A stretch of 64,000 nt of DNA. It comes from Pseudomonas fluorescens. Its GTDB lineage: Bacteria > Pseudomonadota > Gammaproteobacteria > Pseudomonadales > Pseudomonadaceae. This document shows positions 46,281 to 55,515 of the stretch, one piece after another. Below the pieces are notes generated by a model. That model worked only from the letters and a program-made list of their open reading frames with translations. It was not told the DNA's origin and ran no database searches. Each line of letters opens with the position of its first letter. Within the stretch, counting starts at the first letter, position 1. The stretch covers positions 6,201,001 through 6,265,000 of the forward strand of contig NZ_CP015637.1 in the NCBI RefSeq assembly GCF_001708445.1, given 5' to 3'. Position numbers and translations under genes: made by a program.

Positions 46281-47429
46281 TCAGCTCTGTGATGCAGCTT
46301 TGGGAAGGATATCGTTGGCCACCATCTCGCCGAACGGGCTGACGTAACCGGCGCTTTTCGGCAGCTCGGGACGTTCGATATCCAGGTGTGGGAACAGCAG
46401 TTCGGCCACGCGATACGACTCTTCCAAGTGTGGATAGCCGGAGAAGATAAAGGTGTCGATGCCCAACGCTGCGTACTCCTTGACCCGGGCGGCCACGGTC
46501 GGACCATCGCCCACCAGCGCAGTGCCTGCCCCGCCGCGTACCAGGCCAACGCCCGCCCACAGGTTGGGACTGACTTCCAGGTTGTCGCGGCTGCCGCCAT
46601 GCAAGGCCGCCATGCGTTGCTGGCCGACGGAATCGAAGCGCGCCAGGGAAGCCTGGGCACGGGCGATAGTGTCGTCGTCCAGGTGGGAGATCAGTTTGTC
46701 GGCGGCTTTCCAGGCTTCAGCGTTGGTTTCGCGCACAATCACATGCAGACGAATGCCGAAACGCACGGTGCGCCCCAGCTTCGCCGCCTTGGCCCGCACC
46801 TGTTCGATTTTTTCGGCAACGGCAGCCGGTGGCTCGCCCCAGGTCAGCACCATGTCCACTTGCTCAGCGGCCAGGTCCTGGGCCGCTTCCGAGGAACCGC
46901 CGAAGTACAGCGGCGGACGCGGTTGCTGGATCGGTGGGTAAAGCAGCTTGGCGCCTTTGACGCTGATGTGCTGGCCGTCGTAATCCACGGTCTCGCCTTC
47001 CAGCACGCGCCGCCAGATGCGGGTGAATTCCACCGAGGCCTGGTAGCGCTCTTCGTGACTGAGGAACAAACCGTCGCCAGCCAATTCTTCCGGGTCGCCA
47101 CCGGTCACCAGGTTGAACAACGCCCGGCCACCGGACAGGCGGTCGAGGGTCGCGGCCTGACGCGCCGCCACCGTCGGGGAAATGATCCCGGGGCGCAGCG
47201 CCACAAGGAATTTCAAACGCTGGGTCACCGGAATCAGCGAGGCGGCCACCAGCCACGAGTCTTCGCAGGACCGGCCGGTGGGGATCAATACCCCGCCGAA
47301 ACCGAGACGGTCAGCGGCCTGGGCCACTTGTTGCAAATAACCGTGGTCGACGGCGCGAGCGCCTTCGGCGGTGCCAAGGTAATGGCCGTCGCCGTGAGTA
47401 GGCAGGAACCAGAAAATATTGAGGCTCAT
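46281..47429 (-). CDS. ssuD: FMNH2-dependent alkanesulfonate monooxygenase
   Basis: Cleaves alkanesulfonates to the aldehyde and sulfite using FMNH2 supplied by SsuE and O2. The 382-residue length is standard. It starts [19 protein letters not shown], as SsuD proteins do, and has the luciferase-like TIM-barrel segments [17 protein letters not shown] (SsuD active-site region), [20 protein letters not shown] and the C-terminal [20 protein letters not shown]. It lies 25 bp after ssuA. Confidence 0.96.
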   Translation of the reverse strand: MSLNIFWFLPTHGDGHYLGTAEGARAVDHGYLQQVAQAADRLGFGGVLIPTGRSCEDSWLVAASLIPVTQRLKFLVALRPGIISPTVAARQAATLDRLSGGRALFNLVTGGDPEELAGDGLFLSHEERYQASVEFTRIWRRVLEGETVDYDGQHISVKGAKLLYPPIQQPRPPLYFGGSSEAAQDLAAEQVDMVLTWGEPPAAVAEKIEQVRAKAAKLGRTVRFGIRLHVIVRETNAEAWKAADKLISHLDDDTIARAQASLARFDSVGQQRMAALHGGSRDNLEVSPNLWAGVGLVRGGAGTALVGDGPTVAARVKEYAALGIDTFIFSGYPHLEESYRVAELLFPHLDIERPELPKSAGYVSPFGEMVANDILPKAASQS

Positions 47430-47454
47430 GGAGTTGTCTCCTGAAGAAGTCGAA

Positions 47455-48423
47455 TTACGGCGCTTTGGCCACGGCGGCAGGTGGCGTCCAGATCACGTCC
47501 TTGATGCTCAAGGGTTTGGGGATCAATTTGAGTTGGTAGAAGCTGTCAGCGATTTTCTGCTGGGCCGCCACCACTTCCGGGGTCAGGAACAGCGCGCCGT
47601 AGCCTTGGCGCTTCACCGAAGTCAGGGTGATGTCGGCCGGTAAGCCAAGCAGCGGAGCGACTTGTTCGGTGACTTCCTGGGGGTTGGCCTTGGACCATTC
47701 GCCCACCGCGCGCACTTCTTCCACCAGCGCCTTGATCACTTCGGGGTGTTTTTCGGCATAGGGTTTGGTGGCCAGGTAGAACTGGTGGTTGTCGGCAATG
47801 CCGGTGCCGTCACGCAGGGTGCGCGCTTGCAGTTGTTTCTCGGCGGCGGCCTGGTACGGGTCCCAGATAACCCAGGCGTCGACACTGCCACGCTCGAACG
47901 CGGCACGGGCATCGGCGGGCGGCAGGAATACGGTTTGTACATCGGTGTATTTCAGGCCGGCGTCTTCCAGGGCACGTACCAGCAGGTAGTGCACGTTCGA
48001 GCCTTTATTGAGCACAACTTTCTTGCCCTTGAGTTCGGCCACGGATTTGATCGGCGAATCTTTCGGTACCAGGATCGCTTCGCTGGTCGGCGCGGGCGGC
48101 TCGTAGGCAACGTAGAGCAAGTCGGCACCGGCCGCCTGGGCAAACACCGGCGGGGTCTCGCCGGTGACACCGAAGTCGATAGAGCCCACGTTCAAGCCTT
48201 CGAGCAACTGCGGGCCGCCAGGGAACTCAGTCCATTGCACCTGCACGCCTTGGGCGGCCAGGCGTTTTTCCAGGGTGCCCTTGGCCTTGAGCAGCACCAG
48301 GGTGCCGTACTTCTGATAACCGATCCGCAGGGTTTCGGCGGCGTGGGCTTGAACGATGGCGCCGAAGGACACAGCCGCGGCAAACAGCGCGACCAGACCA
48401 CGACGCAAGATGACAGTGCGCAT
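47455..48423 (-). CDS. ssuA: Aliphatic sulfonate-binding periplasmic protein
   Basis: Periplasmic solute-binding protein of 322 residues for sulfonates. A signal peptide ([22 protein letters not shown]) is followed by [26 protein letters not shown], the SsuA/TauA start. [20 protein letters not shown] and [20 protein letters not shown] are characteristic ligand-pocket strands. It sits between ssuE (98 bp) and ssuD in the operon and feeds SsuBC. Confidence 0.95.
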   Translation of the reverse strand: MRTVILRRGLVALFAAAVSFGAIVQAHAAETLRIGYQKYGTLVLLKAKGTLEKRLAAQGVQVQWTEFPGGPQLLEGLNVGSIDFGVTGETPPVFAQAAGADLLYVAYEPPAPTSEAILVPKDSPIKSVAELKGKKVVLNKGSNVHYLLVRALEDAGLKYTDVQTVFLPPADARAAFERGSVDAWVIWDPYQAAAEKQLQARTLRDGTGIADNHQFYLATKPYAEKHPEVIKALVEEVRAVGEWSKANPQEVTEQVAPLLGLPADITLTSVKRQGYGALFLTPEVVAAQQKIADSFYQLKLIPKPLSIKDVIWTPPAAVAKAP

Positions 48424-48521
48424 GGCGCTCTCTCCAAAAATGCGATGAAGGGGTTGGCTGCACCTGCTTGGCCGTTGGCGGCTGAGTAAGGTGAGTACTT
48501 CTATATAGCGGTGAGGCTTAC

Positions 48522-49115
48522 TTAAATGCTCCAGCGAGCACTCAACAAACGTTCATTCAACACATGCGGGTCCAGCGGTTTCGGGCGACGGGCCATGGCG
48601 CCATAAAGCGTCTCCAGGGCCTCGTGCAAACGGTGTTCGAGCACCGGCACCAACTGCGCCTGGGCACTGCCTTCGCCATAGGCGATCTGGCTGTCTTCGG
48701 CGAAAATCCCGTGGAGCAGCTCCTGGGCTTTCAATGCCGACAACACCGGCTTGAGCGCGTAGTCCACCGCCAACATGTGGGCGATGCTGCCGCCGGTCGC
48801 CATGGGCAGCACGATCTTGTGGGCCAGGGCGCGTTCCGGCAGCAGGTCGAGCACGGTCTTCAGCGCGCCGGAGAACGAGGCCTTGTACACCGGCGTGGCG
48901 ATCACCAGGCCGTCTGCATTGGCCACCTGTTGCAGCAGGTCGATGACCTTGGGGCTGTCGAAGCGGGCGTGCAGCAAGTCTTCGGCCGGGAAGTCCCGTA
49001 TCTGGTAACTCACGACTTCCACGCCTTTGTGTTGCAACCACTGACGGGTTTTATCCAGCAACACCCCGGAGCGCGAACGCTGGCTGGGACTGCCTCCAAG
49101 TGTTACGACCAGCAT
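48522..49115 (-). CDS. ssuE: NAD(P)H-dependent FMN reductase
   Basis: Flavodoxin-like reductase of 197 residues that supplies FMNH2 to SsuD. It begins [21 protein letters not shown] (FMN phosphate loop) and contains [31 protein letters not shown], the typical flavin-binding segment. It is the first gene of ssuEADCBF. An A/T-rich promoter region lies upstream at about 49184-49260. Confidence 0.94.
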   Translation of the reverse strand: MLVVTLGGSPSQRSRSGVLLDKTRQWLQHKGVEVVSYQIRDFPAEDLLHARFDSPKVIDLLQQVANADGLVIATPVYKASFSGALKTVLDLLPERALAHKIVLPMATGGSIAHMLAVDYALKPVLSALKAQELLHGIFAEDSQIAYGEGSAQAQLVPVLEHRLHEALETLYGAMARRPKPLDPHVLNERLLSARWSI

Positions 49116-49267
49116 CTAGGAAATTCCTTAAGCAAGTGTCGGCGGTTCGCTGTGTGGCGATGGCGCCAAGATGGAACAGACCATATCAGCAGATTTATAT
49201 ATCTATAAATCTTATTTTTTCATTTGTTTATTCTTTAAATGCATAAAGCATAGATAAATTCACAGGC

Positions 49268-49292
49268 GAAAAAAAAGGCCGTCGAAACGGCC
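49268..49292 (-). terminator. Intrinsic terminator downstream of lsfA
   Basis: On the minus strand, GGCCGT-TTCG-ACGGCC is followed by a run of eight T. It would end the lsfA transcript before the ssuE promoter. Confidence 0.85.
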
Positions 49293-49332
49293 TGAAAACC
49301 CCTGCTATGTGTGACTTGAAATGCGCTCAACC

Positions 49333-49416
49333 TGTGGGAGGGGGCTTGCTCCCGATAGCAGCGTGTCAGTCGACACATTCAGTCCTGACGCTATCGGGAG
49401 CAAGCCCCCTCCCACA
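49333..49416. repeat. REPIN between lsfA and ssuE
   Basis: Arms TGTGGGAGGGGGCTTGCTCC and the inverse, loop about 38 bp, placed just after the lsfA stop codon. Confidence 0.9.
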
Positions 49417-49427
49417 TGGGTCCTGTG

Positions 49428-50066
49428 TCAGCGGTTGGGTTGCGGGGTGAGACGCAGGTATGGCTTCACCGCTCGATACCCCTTCGGAAAGCGCTTCTTG
49501 ATCTCTTCCTCGTCCTTGAGCGACGGCACGATCACCACTTCATCGCCGTCCTGCCAGTTGGCGGGCGTCGCGACTTTGTAGTTGTCGGTCAGTTGCAACG
49601 AGTCGATCACCCGCAGGATTTCGTGGAAATTGCGACCGGTGCTGGCCGGGTAGGTGATGGTCAGGCGGATCTTCTTGTTCGGGTCGATCACGAACAAGGA
49701 ACGTACGGTGAGGGTGTCACTGGCGTTCGGGTGGATCAAGTCGTAGAGGTCCGAGACCTTGCGGTCGGCATCGGCCAGGATCGGGAAGTTGACGATCGTG
49801 TGCTGGGTTTCGTTGATGTCTTCGATCCACTTGTGGTGCGAGTCCACCGGGTCTACCGACAGGGCGATGGCCTTGACGCCGCGCTTGGCGAATTCGTCCT
49901 TGAGCTTGGCGGTAAAGCCCAACTCGGTGGTGCACACCGGGGTGAAGTCTGCCGGGTGGGAAAACAACACCCCCCAGCTGTCGCCCAGCCATTCGTGGAA
50001 ACGAATCTTGCCGGCGCTGGAATCCTGTTCGAAGTCGGGGGCGATGTCGCCCAGTCTTAGGCTCAT
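49428..50066 (-). CDS. lsfA: 1-Cys peroxiredoxin LsfA
   Basis: Peroxide-reducing enzyme of 212 residues of the Prx6 (1-Cys) group. The peroxidatic Cys45 is in SHPADFTPVCTTELGF; DSHHKWIEDI and the long C-terminal arm FPKGYRAVKPYLRLTP are typical of Prx6. LsfA is a sulfate-starvation-induced protein in P. putida, and its place just upstream of ssuEADCBF fits that. The start MSLRLGDIAP at 50066 is preceded by CCAGGAG; in-frame codons further up lack family sequence. An A/T-rich promoter region lies at about 50105-50175. Confidence 0.94.
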   Translation of the reverse strand: MSLRLGDIAPDFEQDSSAGKIRFHEWLGDSWGVLFSHPADFTPVCTTELGFTAKLKDEFAKRGVKAIALSVDPVDSHHKWIEDINETQHTIVNFPILADADRKVSDLYDLIHPNASDTLTVRSLFVIDPNKKIRLTITYPASTGRNFHEILRVIDSLQLTDNYKVATPANWQDGDEVVIVPSLKDEEEIKKRFPKGYRAVKPYLRLTPQPNR

Positions 50067-50301
50067 GGTGTGGCTCCTGGTGAGTGCTATGGAGCCCACT
50101 GTGCATGCATTGTGGATAATTTAAAAAGAATAAATATCGATTTATCTAGATGATAATGGAATATTAAAAATCTGTTCATTGGACGCCGGAACGGGCAAGG
50201 AGCAACATCCATTTCAAGGTTTGAGAAGGCCTTGAGACGCTGTACGAAGAGGGGTTCAGGAAGGGCTTGCGGGGGTTGAGCCCGACTTGAAAAGCAAGAC
50301 A

Positions 50302-50328
50302 CCTTGCCCGGCGTTGCGCCGGGCAAGG
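50302..50328 (-). terminator. Intrinsic terminator downstream of the OprD-family gene
   Basis: Long GC-rich hairpin, CCTTGCCCGGCG pairing with CGCCGGGCAAGG around a very short loop, about 30 bp after the porin stop codon. The T-tract is poor. Confidence 0.8.
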
Positions 50329-50356
50329 TTTACAGTCTTACAACAGCGTTACGCTA

Positions 50357-51727
50357 CTAGAACAGTGGCAGCGAATAGCTGACGATCAGGCGGTTTTCGT
50401 CCTGGGAACGGGTGTTCGCCAGGTCGGTACGCCACATAGCGTTTTTCCAGGCAACGCCGAGGTTTTTCAGCGGGCCTTCTGGAATCACGTAGGCAACGGT
50501 GATGTCACGTTCCCACTCGGATTGACCGGTGATTTCAGTACGAGCAGCGTTGGTGCCAACAGTGTCGATGTCGCTACCCTTGAGGTAAACAACACCAGCA
50601 GTCAGGCCAGGTACGCCGACTTTAGCGAAGTCATAAGCGTAGCGAGCTTGCCAGGTGCGTTCGCCGGCACGGGCAAACTTCTGGATCTGCATGTCAGTGG
50701 TCAGGTAAGCCGACGAACCGTCGCCTTGGTTCAACCAAGGGAAGTCGCTGCTACCGTTGCTGACCTGGTAACCGCCACCGAAGGTGTGACCGGCAACGGT
50801 GTACAGGAACAGGCCGCTGTACAGGTTGTTGTCAACCTTACCCTTGCCGCCGCTGAAGCCGTTGTAGTTACCGCTGCTGTAGTAAGCAGGGGTATTGCCG
50901 TTTTTACCATCGTCAGAGCTGTTGAAATAACGCAGGTCAGATTTCAAAACGCCCGGGCCGATTGCCCAGTTGTGGGTCAGACCCAGGAAGTGCTGCTTGT
51001 AGAAGTCTTCCAGGTTGCCGTAGTAGTACTGGGCGGTCAGGTCTTTGGTGAGTTTGTAGTCACCACCGGCGTAGTAGAACTTGTTGGTGAACTTGCCTGC
51101 GTTGTAGTTGGAGCTGCCGTTGGCACCGCCAATCGACAGGTTTTCGTTGTTGCTGGAGTTACGACCCTTGGCCTTTTCGACCTGACCAGCAACCAAGGTC
51201 AAATCCTTGATGTCGTTGGTAGTGATCTGGCCACCTTGGAAGGTTTGCGGCAGCAGACGACCATCGTTGGTCACGATAACTGGCAGCTTAGGCTGCAGGG
51301 TGCCCAGCTTCAGTTCGGTTTGGGAGATCTTGACCTTGCCGGTCACGCCCAGGCTGGCGAAATCATTGACAGCGGTGTTGCCGTCGCTTGGGAACACGGT
51401 GCCGCCGGAAGCAGTACCGGTGTAGTTACCGTGTTCTGCACGGCTCGAATCCAGACGCACGCCGTACAGGCCGATCGCATCAACGCCGAACTGGACAGTG
51501 CCCTGGGTGTAACCCGAGATGAAACGCAGGTCGAAGCCTTGGCCCCATTCAGCGTTCTTGCTGCGGGTGTTCGAGGTCGCCGATGGCTGGCCATCACGGT
51601 TATCAGTGTTGATGTAGAAGTTACGCGCACTCAGTGTGGCGTGGCTGTCTTCGATGAAACCGGCAGCGCCTGCTTGCTGAGCGATTACGCCCAAAGCTAC
51701 AGACAGTGCCAAGGTGGACTTCTTCAT
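50357..51727 (-). CDS. OprD-family outer-membrane porin
   Basis: Outer-membrane channel of 456 residues with a signal peptide (MKKSTLALSVALGVIAQQAGA). GFIEDSHATLSARNFYINTDNRD is the standard OprD start, and RTWQARYAYDFAKVGVPGLTAGVVYLKG, RDITVAYVIPEGPLKNLGVAWKN and the C-terminal ENRLIVSYSLPLF (aromatic last residue) are conserved strands. Many members import one class of carboxylate or amino acid. No neighbour indicates the substrate, although lsfA/ssu lie downstream in the same direction. Codon use and length are normal. Confidence 0.93.
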   Translation of the reverse strand: MKKSTLALSVALGVIAQQAGAAGFIEDSHATLSARNFYINTDNRDGQPSATSNTRSKNAEWGQGFDLRFISGYTQGTVQFGVDAIGLYGVRLDSSRAEHGNYTGTASGGTVFPSDGNTAVNDFASLGVTGKVKISQTELKLGTLQPKLPVIVTNDGRLLPQTFQGGQITTNDIKDLTLVAGQVEKAKGRNSSNNENLSIGGANGSSNYNAGKFTNKFYYAGGDYKLTKDLTAQYYYGNLEDFYKQHFLGLTHNWAIGPGVLKSDLRYFNSSDDGKNGNTPAYYSSGNYNGFSGGKGKVDNNLYSGLFLYTVAGHTFGGGYQVSNGSSDFPWLNQGDGSSAYLTTDMQIQKFARAGERTWQARYAYDFAKVGVPGLTAGVVYLKGSDIDTVGTNAARTEITGQSEWERDITVAYVIPEGPLKNLGVAWKNAMWRTDLANTRSQDENRLIVSYSLPLF

Positions 51728-52389
51728 GTACCGCTCCTCTCATTTCTAATTTTTGTATTTCTTTGGTCTCGGGTCTGACGCCCTCGATCCACAGATGCGC
51801 GATTAGCACCGGATAGTGACTGACAAGTCAATCGTAACCTTGTGTGTCTACTACCTTCGTCTAATCACAGTTGATTTGGTCCCTGCAGGGTAATGAGTTT
51901 TTCATACACCCAAAAAGAATTGTTTCATTCTTTTTCATACGATTTGGGAATAAGCCCTAGCATGGGGTGAGCGAGTCAGCGTAGACCAACTACTCCACGA
52001 GCTAATTCCTAAAGGGTATTTGTTAGCCTTTTTTTAGATCGCTTAGTGTGGCCGCGAGGTTGCATACGTCACCCACGATCAAAAAAGCGACGCCATCATG
52101 GCCAAACGCGCATCCTCCCGTCAATTTGTTACAGTTTTTGTATCGCTAATATTTTTTCCGGGATTAAAGCCGTCGTATGGAGCGTTCTGACCACGGCAGC
52201 CTAGTGCAATCTACCCACTGCCGCCTTGATCGTATCGGCTCAAATCAAGAATTCTGAAACTTTAGTAGGGGTTCACGGCAGCCAAATTGACGCACCCCAA
52301 GACCGGCTCGACAAAAACCATTACCCCCTCCTTGTCTCATTACGGCCTGCCTGTTGCACTGGCGCCTTTGGGGGCTGGGCACCAGACAA

Positions 52390-52688
52390 ATCAACGGCGT
52401 GAACCTGAAATCCGCCGACCAGGTGGCCCAGAAAGACGGCCGGATGATGGATTTTAACCGGCACAGAAAATCGCCAAACTGACAGGTTTAAACACCGCCG
52501 GTATCCCCGAACCGTTGGCCGGCCTTACATTCCAGAATGCACAGGCGCGACAAGCCGACGCCCCGCTTAAAGGGGACACGGCAAGGGTTTTGAAGGTATG
52601 GGGAAGGGATCGAAGCAGTGTGACCGACGTATTTATCAGCCCCTGGGCAGATCAACTGTGGGAGGGGGCTTGCTCCCGATTTCGGTAG
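52390..52688 (+). pseudogene. Possible decayed coding fragment
   Basis: One frame reads INGVNLKSADQVAQKDGRMM from 52390 and stops at 52482. An adjacent frame, entered near 52458, continues PAQKIAKLTGLNTAGIPEPL and AGLTFQNAQARQ, running into the REPIN and stopping at 52686. Together they look like one protein broken by a single frameshift, with amino-acid composition unlike noise. The first piece faintly resembles a PDZ-like loop. No start codon or intact domain is seen and I cannot name the parent gene. Confidence 0.3.
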
Positions 52689-52743
52689 TTCAGATCGACA
52701 CTCAGTGACTGATCCACCGCATCGGGAGCAAGCCCGCCCCACA
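52657..52743. repeat. REPIN downstream of argA
   Basis: Arms TGTGGGAGGGGGCTTGCTCC and a slightly eroded inverse (ATCGGGAGCAAGCCCGCCCC), loop about 40 bp. Confidence 0.88.
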
Positions 52744-52773
52744 TTGCAATTTCATTCATCTATCGAGTCGGGC

Positions 52774-54075
52774 CTACAGGGCCTTTTCGAAAATCTTCGA
52801 GTTACGCTGATAGTTGTACAGTGACGCCCGTGCCGACGGCAGGCGGTCCACACTGCTCGGTACGAAACCGCGCTCACGGAACCAATGGGCCGTGCGCGTG
52901 GTGAGGACGAACAACGTCTTCAAGCCCTGCGCCCGGGCACGCGTCTCGATGCGCTCCAGCAGCTCATCACCACGGCCGCCATGGCGGTACTCCGGGTTGA
53001 CCGCCAGGCACGCCAGCTCCCCCGCGTCCGACTCCGCAATCTGATACAGCGCCGCACAGGCGATGATCATGCCTTCGCGCTCCACCACGCTGAATTGCTC
53101 GATCTCACGCTCCAGCACCTCCCGCGAGCGGCGCACCAGGATGCCCTGCTCTTCCAGCGGGCTGATCAAGTCAAGCAAGCCGCCGACGTCTTCAATCGCC
53201 GCTTCGCGCACCAGTTCGAATTGCTCCTGGGCCACCAGCGTACCGCCGCCGTCCCGGGTAAACAGTTCGGTGAGCAATGCGCCGTCTTCGGCGTAGCTGA
53301 CGATATGGCTGCGCCCTACCCCGCCACGGCAGGCCTGGGCCGCTGCATCGAGCAATTCGGCCTGGTAGTTGCTGCTGCCCAGGCGTTGCAGGTGCGCCGG
53401 CACTTGTTGCGGGCGCAGTTCACGGACCAGGCGACCGTTTTCATCGATCAGGCCCAGGTCGGCGCCAAACAGCAGCAGCTTGTCGGCGCCCAGGTCGATG
53501 GCGGCGCGGGTGGCGACGTCTTCGCAGGCCAGGTTGAAGATCTCGCCGGTGGGCGAATACCCCAGGGGCGACAACAGCACGATGGAGCGCTCGTCCAGCA
53601 GGCGATTGATGCCCTTGCGGTCGACCCGGCGCACTTCGCCGGTGTGGTGGTAGTCCACGCCTTCGAGCACGCCGATCGGCCGCGCGGTGACCAGGTTGCC
53701 GCTGGCCACCCGCAGGCGCGAACCCTGCATCGGCGACGAGGCCATGTCCATGGACAGCCGCGCCTCGATAGCGATACGCAGGTGGCCGACCGCATCGATC
53801 ACGCATTCCAGTGTTGCGGCATCGGTGATGCGCAAACCATCGTGGTAAGCCGGGGTCAGGCCGCGTGCTTCAAGGCGTGCCTCGATCTGCGGGCGCGAAC
53901 CGTGCACCAGCACCAGGCGCACGCCCAGGCTGTGAAGCAGCACCAGGTCGTGGACGATATTGCCGAAATTCGGGTGTTCCACACCGTCGCCGGGCAGCAT
54001 GACCACAAAGGTGCAGTCGCGGTGGGCGTTGATGTAGGGCGAAGCGTGACGAAGCCAATTGACGTATTCGGGCAT
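52774..54075 (-). CDS. argA: N-acetylglutamate synthase
   Basis: Makes N-acetylglutamate from glutamate and acetyl-CoA, the first step of arginine synthesis. The 433-residue protein has an N-terminal amino-acid-kinase-like domain (VVMLPGDGVEHPNFGNIVHDLVLLHSLGVRLVLVHGS; DKLLLFGADLGLIDENG) and a C-terminal GNAT acetyltransferase domain (from about 295, with ELACLAVNPEYRHGGRGDELLERIETRA as the acetyl-CoA loop). This is classical ArgA. It lies 133 bp downstream of argE in the same direction. Confidence 0.96.
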   Translation of the reverse strand: MPEYVNWLRHASPYINAHRDCTFVVMLPGDGVEHPNFGNIVHDLVLLHSLGVRLVLVHGSRPQIEARLEARGLTPAYHDGLRITDAATLECVIDAVGHLRIAIEARLSMDMASSPMQGSRLRVASGNLVTARPIGVLEGVDYHHTGEVRRVDRKGINRLLDERSIVLLSPLGYSPTGEIFNLACEDVATRAAIDLGADKLLLFGADLGLIDENGRLVRELRPQQVPAHLQRLGSSNYQAELLDAAAQACRGGVGRSHIVSYAEDGALLTELFTRDGGGTLVAQEQFELVREAAIEDVGGLLDLISPLEEQGILVRRSREVLEREIEQFSVVEREGMIIACAALYQIAESDAGELACLAVNPEYRHGGRGDELLERIETRARAQGLKTLFVLTTRTAHWFRERGFVPSSVDRLPSARASLYNYQRNSKIFEKAL

Positions 54076-54208
54076 GGAACCTGGGCCTGTAATAAAAAGC
54101 AGCCGAAAAAGGATGAGTCGTGAAAACGCACAGCGGGCTGATGGTTATCGTCGGAACAGGCTTGGCGACACGCTCGCTCTCCTTATGTACGAATGGACGG
54201 GGGTTAAT

Positions 54209-55357
54209 TTATGCAGGTTTGAGGCAGTAATGCTCGATCAGCTCACGCAATAGACGCACTGTAGGCGTCAAGCGTGACATTTCGAGGTACTCGCCTGGCT
54301 GGTGGGCGCAAGCGATATCGCCGGGGCCCAATACCAGGGTTTCACAACCAAGGCGCTGAAGATAAGGCGCTTCGGTGCCAAACGCTACTGCTTCGGCACG
54401 ATGACCGGTCAATCGTTCCGCCACCCGCACCAGCTCGGCGTCTTCGGCCTGTTCGAACGGCGGCACTTCGGGGAACAACGGCGCGTAGTCGATCTTGACT
54501 TGATGGCGCTCGGCGAGCGGTTCGAGTCTCTGCCGGATGGCGGCGCGCAACGCCTGGGGGTCCATGCCCGGCAGGGGCCGCAGGTCGAATTCCAGGGAAC
54601 ACTGGCCACAGATGCGGTTGGGATTGTCGCCGCCATGGATGCAGCCGAAATTCAGGGTCGGCTGCGGCACACTGAATTGCGGGTTGCGGTACTCGCGCTG
54701 CCAGGCCAGGCGCAGGCCGCGCAATTCGCCGATGGCATCGTGCATGGCCTCAAGGGCGCTGTGGCCCAGGCTCGGGTCTGACGAATGGCCGCTTTGGCCG
54801 AGAATATCGATGCGCTCCATCATCACGCCTTTGTGCAGGCGGATCGGCTTGAGGCCGGTCGGCTCGCCAATCACCGCCGCACGCCCCAGCGGGCGCCCGG
54901 CGGCCGCCAAGGCACGGGCGCCAGACATGGAGCTCTCTTCATCGCAGGTGGCGAGGATCAGCAGCGGCTGCTTGAACGGCTGCTCCAGCAGCGGCAACAC
55001 CGCTTCGATGGCCAGCGCGAAGAAACCCTTCATGTCACAACTGCCCAATCCGACCCAGCGGCCATCGACTTCCGTCAGCTTGAGGGGGTCGGTCTTCCAC
55101 AGCGCCGGGTCATAAGGAACGGTGTCACTATGACCTGCCAGCACCAAGCCACCCGGGCCGCTGCCGAAACTGGCCAACAGGTTGAACTTGCCGGGGCTGA
55201 CGGGCTGGATGTCGATGGCGAATCCCAGGTCGCCCAGCCAACTGGCGAGCAGGTCGATCACCGGGCGATTGCTCTGGTCGAGAGACGCCTGGGTACAACT
55301 GACCGACGGCGCGGCAATCAAGGCGGCGAATTGCTCTTTCATGGACGGCAACGGCAT
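54209..55357 (-). CDS. argE: Acetylornithine deacetylase
   Basis: M20-family metallopeptidase-fold enzyme of 382 residues hydrolysing N-acetylornithine to ornithine. Metal-site motifs are VLAGHSDTVPYD, GSCDMKGFFALAIEA and LATCDEESSMSGA, with the late His in CAHQPGEYLEMSRLTPTVRLLRELI. I take MPLPSMKEQF as start; the frame is open upstream to 55474 without family residues. Together with argA it serves arginine synthesis. Pseudomonas also uses ArgJ to recycle acetyl groups, so this copy may be secondary. Confidence 0.93.
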   Translation of the reverse strand: MPLPSMKEQFAALIAAPSVSCTQASLDQSNRPVIDLLASWLGDLGFAIDIQPVSPGKFNLLASFGSGPGGLVLAGHSDTVPYDPALWKTDPLKLTEVDGRWVGLGSCDMKGFFALAIEAVLPLLEQPFKQPLLILATCDEESSMSGARALAAAGRPLGRAAVIGEPTGLKPIRLHKGVMMERIDILGQSGHSSDPSLGHSALEAMHDAIGELRGLRLAWQREYRNPQFSVPQPTLNFGCIHGGDNPNRICGQCSLEFDLRPLPGMDPQALRAAIRQRLEPLAERHQVKIDYAPLFPEVPPFEQAEDAELVRVAERLTGHRAEAVAFGTEAPYLQRLGCETLVLGPGDIACAHQPGEYLEMSRLTPTVRLLRELIEHYCLKPA

Positions 55358-55515
55358 GCGCGGTCTCCCTACTTCCCGGATGAACCTCACTATAGAGGCA
55401 TCTGCACGACACAATAAACCGTTGCGGCGCGCTGCCGGGCTCAGTCCTGTACACTGCACGACCTTGGCAGCCACTCTTTTCCCCGGCTGCGCTCCCGATC
55501 CTGGATTTTCCGGCC

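Larger units (their letters stand above)
49116..49427. promoter_or_regulatory. lsfA-ssuE intergenic region: A/T-rich promoter of ssuE
   Basis: About 75 bp at 49184-49260 is strikingly A/T-rich compared with the surroundings, as expected for the sulfur-regulated (CysB-type) promoter of ssuE. No exact CysB site can be defined by eye. Further from ssuE the region holds the lsfA terminator and a REPIN. Confidence 0.6.
51728..52773. other. Long intergenic region upstream of the OprD-family gene
   Basis: About 1 kb without a convincing intact gene. The half nearer the porin (51730-52150) is A/T-rich with T-runs and should hold its promoter. The stretch 52320-52690 has protein-like composition broken by a frameshift and is listed as a possible pseudogene. 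A REPIN lies at 52657-52743. I see nothing else. Confidence 0.7.

Noticed and set aside
50067..50356. Possible small gene or RNA between lsfA and the porin
   Set aside because: Only an A/T-rich promoter-like stretch and the porin terminator are visible; no frame with a ribosome-binding site.
52488..52742. Minus-strand open frame near argA
   Set aside because: Much of it is translated REPIN sequence, so it is not a gene.
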